Below, one piece after another: positions 6,911 through 8,623 of a DNA stretch of 8,623 nt. The notes below the pieces were generated by a model that had not been told where the DNA came from, did not search any database, and was given only the letters and a program-made list of their open reading frames with translations. The translations under genes and the position numbers were made by a program. The number at the start of each line of letters is the position of its first letter. The first letter of the stretch is position 1. Source of the stretch: Gammaproteobacteria bacterium (GTDB lineage Bacteria; Pseudomonadota; Gammaproteobacteria; S012-40); NCBI GenBank assembly GCA_029857925.1, contig JAOUGF010000070.1, positions 1-8,623 of the forward strand, read 5' to 3'.

Positions 6911-8038
6911 ATGTATTGGTATTGCGAACAATTGGGATTTGACGCAGGTCTGCGCCAAGCAAGACTTGCGTTATTGGGATTGGGCGACGCCGACATGCGG
7001 GTCGTACCCCTGCTGCATCGGCAGGTGATAAATCCCAAGCGGGAAGTGCTGGTCAACGCGTTTTTGGCCATTGTTTTACAACACAAAGAACCTCAATCCG
7101 TGCTCGCGGGTGGCTATCATAGCGAGCCGCTCAAAAAAATACTCGACGAATATTTGCAAACCTTAGGCCGCGATTTTACCGACGCGAATTATTTTGAGGC
7201 GCGTCTGCGCATAGGCGTCGTGCACGCGTGGGCGCGCTTGGGATTGGGGGCCTATATCGCGGCGATGCGCGTGATGCAGCAATTATTGTTGGACGAAGTG
7301 CCGCCGCGCGCGCACAAGGCGAATATGTTACGCAGTTTTATTATAAAAATATTGGCGCTCGATATGAGCCTGGCCTGCGACGCGTTCCACGGCGTGCAGA
7401 CCTTAGGATTGGAACACTTTATCGAGTCCCTACAGATTTCGGGTCGCCAAATGCGTCATGCGCTGGAGTATGACGCGTTGACAGGCGTGTTGTCGCGTGC
7501 CCAAATCTTGACGATTTTGGAACACACCGTGGCGGATTCGCGGGATGCGGCACATCCCTGTTGCGTCATCATGGCGGATCTAGATCATTTTAAACAGGTG
7601 AATGACGAGCACGGACACGGTGTGGGTGATAAGGTGTTGCGCGATGTTGCCGCGCGTATTGGTGCCGCACTCAGGCACGAGGACAGGGTTGGCCGCTATG
7701 GCGGGGAGGAATTTGTCATTGTGCTGGGCGGCACCGCGTTAGCCGAGGCGCGTGACATCGCAGAGCGTGTACGCGAACGCGTCGCCAGTGACCCCATTGT
7801 GGTGGACGGGCGAGCAGTGGCGATGACGATCAGCCAGGGATTGGCGGAGCTGCGCGCTGATGAGGTGCCTACGGCACTGCTGGAACGTGCTGACAAGGCG
7901 ATGTATGACGCCAAGCAGGCGGGTCGCAACTGTGTACAGGTGGATGTGGCACCTGCGCTCGCGGACCCCCTCGCAAACCCCGATGGCGCGTCCGTTACAG
8001 TCCAGTCAGAACACCATGAAAATAATACTAATCAATAA
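6911..8038 (+). CDS. Globin-coupled sensor diguanylate cyclase (sensor globin + GGDEF)
   Basis: This soluble 375-residue protein is expected to bind haem and make cyclic di-GMP from two GTP. The start is ATG 6911, because GAGGGA lies 6 bases upstream; the frame opens earlier at GTG 6872, but that start has no such site. Residues ~15-125 are a protoglobin/globin-coupled sensor domain: LALLGLGDADM, then VLVNAFLAIVL, SEPLKKILDEYLQTL, YFEARLRIGVVH with His105 as the proximal haem ligand, and ARLGLGAYIAAM. This lines up without gaps with HemAT and E. coli DosC as remembered. Residues ~126-185 form the helical linker. The GGDEF domain (~186-345) starts at DALTGVLSR and has MADLDHFKQVND with metal-binding Asp223, the active-site GGEEF (264-268), and the inhibitory RxxD (Arg255-Asp258) exactly five residues before it. 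A roughly 30-residue polar tail follows. Odd points: Leu52 replaces the usual distal tyrosine, and Ile77 lies where HemAT has Thr95. No membrane segment or EAL domain is present. Confidence 0.92.
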   Translation: MYWYCEQLGFDAGLRQARLALLGLGDADMRVVPLLHRQVINPKREVLVNAFLAIVLQHKEPQSVLAGGYHSEPLKKILDEYLQTLGRDFTDANYFEARLRIGVVHAWARLGLGAYIAAMRVMQQLLLDEVPPRAHKANMLRSFIIKILALDMSLACDAFHGVQTLGLEHFIESLQISGRQMRHALEYDALTGVLSRAQILTILEHTVADSRDAAHPCCVIMADLDHFKQVNDEHGHGVGDKVLRDVAARIGAALRHEDRVGRYGGEEFVIVLGGTALAEARDIAERVRERVASDPIVVDGRAVAMTISQGLAELRADEVPTALLERADKAMYDAKQAGRNCVQVDVAPALADPLANPDGASVTVQSEHHENNTNQ

Positions 8039-8046
8039 CTTATTGA
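8032..8046. repeat. AT-rich inverted repeat across the GGDEF gene stop codon
   Basis: TCAATAA-C-TTATTGA is a perfect 7-bp inverted repeat with one central base, spanning the TAA stop of the globin-GGDEF gene. The stem is AT-rich and no U-tract follows (GCTTTATGAAG), so it is not a convincing terminator. It could be a protein-binding site or chance. Confidence 0.45.
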
Positions 8047-8074
8047 GCTTTATGAAGTAGTAAACACTGCGCGC

Positions 8075-8086
8075 CAGGGTACCCTG
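8075..8086. repeat. Perfect 12-bp palindrome CAGGGTACCCTG
   Basis: A perfect 12-base dyad lies in the gene-free stretch, with two further matching pairs (8071-8072 with 8089-8090) outside two mismatched positions. It is about 100 bases upstream of the extended -10 promoter and has no U-tract, so a DNA-binding site is a better guess than a terminator. No regulator can be assigned. Confidence 0.5.
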
Positions 8087-8173
8087 TTGCAACGTTAAAT
8101 AATACCTGTGTCAGTGGTGTCCGCGGCTATAACCCTTGGTTCTACGCCTACTCTATTTAATCAATGTTTACAA

Positions 8174-8182
8174 TGGTATAGT
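8174..8182 (+). promoter_or_regulatory. Extended -10 promoter for the lipoprotein gene
   Basis: TGGTATAGT carries the TG of an extended -10 element, one spacer base and TATAGT (5 of 6 to TATAAT). The -35 region about 17 bases upstream is AT-rich (around TATTTA, 8154-8159) but poor, which is usual for extended -10 promoters. Transcription would begin near 8188-8190 and leave a leader of about 150 bases before the ATG at 8342. Confidence 0.5.
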
Positions 8183-8188
8183 GACCCT

Positions 8189-8341
8189 GCTCGGAGGTTG
8201 AAGGTACTCTGTGGGCATGCCCGCTTAATGTGCGGGAAAGGCGCATAGGGGATAATCCCCGCGAGTAACTTGACACCCGGGCGCAAGCACGTTGTGCATC
8301 GCCATCAGGACAATCTTTTACAAAGTGCGCGGAAAATAATT
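8189..8341 (+). ncRNA. Candidate structured 5' leader RNA ahead of the lipoprotein gene
   Basis: The roughly 150-base leader can fold into several well-formed helices. A closing stem TACTC (8205-8209) pairs with GAGTA (8263-8267), possibly extended by GGT (8196-8198) with ACC (8275-8277). Inside it lie two hairpins: CCCGC (8220-8224) with GCGGG (8232-8236) around a 7-base loop, and GGGGA (8248-8252) with TCCCC (8256-8260) around TAA, extended across a bulge by CGC/GCG. A third hairpin follows downstream: GGCG (8280-8283) with CGCC (8300-8303) outside GCAC/GTGC (8287-8297). Base 8263 is claimed by two of these stems, so at most one of the pairings at that base can be right. The closed, branched shape is like an aptamer, but none of the conserved cores I could recall (GEMM cyclic di-GMP classes, TPP, glycine, cobalamin, SAM) is present. 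The ribosome binding site GGA at 8331-8333 lies beyond the last hairpin. Structure drawn by eye only. Confidence 0.35.
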
Positions 8342-8623
8342 ATGCGTTACCTGCTGATGCTTTTGTTAATTCAATTTGAGCTACTTACGGGGTGTGGTAA
8401 GGCCACGTCTGATGACACTCGAGACACGGTGAGTATTACCACTGATGCGCAATGGATCGCCTATAAAGACGGCGTGAAAGGGAACTGGTTGGTGCTTGCC
8501 GACGGGAGCGCGCCAATTAAAGCTGAAGTGCATAGTTTTTCGTTTCGGGTAAGCGACGAAAGTCGCAATTACGCGGTCGCCCTGGTGTGCGTATCTGACA
8601 AAGTCAGCGTTTATCCGCACGAG
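8342..8623 (+). CDS. Putative lipoprotein, N-terminal part (truncated by window edge)
   Basis: An open frame runs from ATG 8342 to the window end, 94 codons without a stop. The N-terminus is a short lipoprotein signal: one Arg at position 2, a leucine-rich core (LLMLLLI), and a lipobox LTGC with Cys18 as the residue expected to be lipidated by Lgt and cleaved by signal peptidase II. A glutamate at position 13 within the hydrophobic part is unusual. After an acidic, Thr/Asp-rich linker (about 19-32) the sequence looks beta-rich (WIAYKDGVKGNWLVL, HSFSFRVS, NYAVALVCV), suggesting an immunoglobulin-like or beta-sandwich domain at the cell surface or in the periplasm. GGA at 8331-8333, 8 bases before the ATG, serves as a ribosome binding site. 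I do not recognise the family. It follows a structured leader and the globin-GGDEF gene. Confidence 0.75.
   Translation, partial: MRYLLMLLLIQFELLTGCGKATSDDTRDTVSITTDAQWIAYKDGVKGNWLVLADGSAPIKAEVHSFSFRVSDESRNYAVALVCVSDKVSVYPHE

Larger units (their letters stand above)
8039..8341. other. Gene-free stretch between the globin-GGDEF and lipoprotein genes
   Basis: About 300 bases without a credible reading frame on either strand. Apart from the inverted repeats, the extended -10 element and the folded leader listed separately, it has a small dyad AACC-CTT-GGTT (about 8131-8141), a palindrome GGGCATGCCC (8213-8222) that competes with the first leader hairpin, and CCCGGG (8276-8281). A TTGACA at 8270-8275 has no matching -10. 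No intrinsic terminator for the GGDEF gene was found. Confidence 0.6.

Noticed and set aside
8016..8060. A 14-codon frame (MKIILINNLLSFMK) starting inside the end of the GGDEF gene.
   Set aside because: Too short, no ribosome binding site, overlaps the conserved frame, and resembles nothing known.
8110..8300. On the minus strand, GAACCAAGGGTT followed by ATAGCCGCGG resembles the 3' half of 6S RNA.
   Set aside because: The similarity is limited to about 25 bases. The long closing stem between 5' and 3' ends and the central bubble of 6S RNA cannot be drawn, so it is probably coincidence.
8270..8300. TTGACA at 8270-8275 as a -35 box.
   Set aside because: No acceptable -10 hexamer at 16-18 bases downstream; the sequence there (TGTGCA) belongs to a hairpin stem.
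8189..8300. Cyclic di-GMP (GEMM-I) riboswitch in the lipoprotein leader.
   Set aside because: The conserved GEMM core (the CACAGGGCAAACC and GGGACGCAAAGCC segments) is absent, despite the attractive location.
8381..8620. An open minus-strand frame of 79 codons at the right end.
   Set aside because: It lies opposite the plus-strand lipoprotein frame, which has a ribosome binding site, signal and lipobox; the minus frame has none of these.

Overview
The window looks like chromosomal DNA from a moderately GC-rich proteobacterium, most likely a gammaproteobacterium. The UvrD tail, MutM and globin-coupled diguanylate cyclase all resemble proteobacterial family members, but the species cannot be named from this sequence alone. 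There are no insertion sequences, CRISPR arrays, tRNAs or rRNAs.

Layout: (1) 1-776, plus strand: the C-terminal part of DNA helicase II (UvrD), entering from the left edge. (2) 833-1951, plus strand: a secreted, probably outer-membrane beta-barrel protein of the TraF-like (TraF_2) family, without any other conjugation gene nearby. (3) 2023-6859, minus strand: five tightly packed genes read right to left. They are an ABC ATPase (GldA-like), an ABC-2 permease (GldF-like), a large GldG-like auxiliary protein, a DUF4340 protein and the 8-oxoguanine DNA glycosylase MutM. Junctions are a 4-base overlap, then gaps of 12, 3 and 14 bases, so this reads as one operon. (4) 6911-8038, plus strand, divergent from the operon: a haem sensor protein with an N-terminal sensor globin and a C-terminal GGDEF domain carrying an intact active site and an inhibitory RxxD site. 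(5) 8039-8341: a gene-free stretch with palindromes, a good extended -10 promoter and several nested hairpins that form a plausible structured 5' leader. (6) 8342 to the right edge, plus strand: the start of an unrecognised lipoprotein.

How they may work together: the ABC module (ATPase, permease, GldG and DUF4340 periplasmic parts) is a membrane complex of unknown substrate in non-gliding bacteria, with mutM carried as the last gene of its operon. The globin-GGDEF protein should convert a gas or redox signal into cyclic di-GMP.

The two points most worth following up are in the right part. The sensor globin keeps its proximal histidine but has lost the distal tyrosine typical of oxygen-binding globin-coupled sensors. 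The structured leader ahead of the lipoprotein gene does not match any riboswitch class I could recall.
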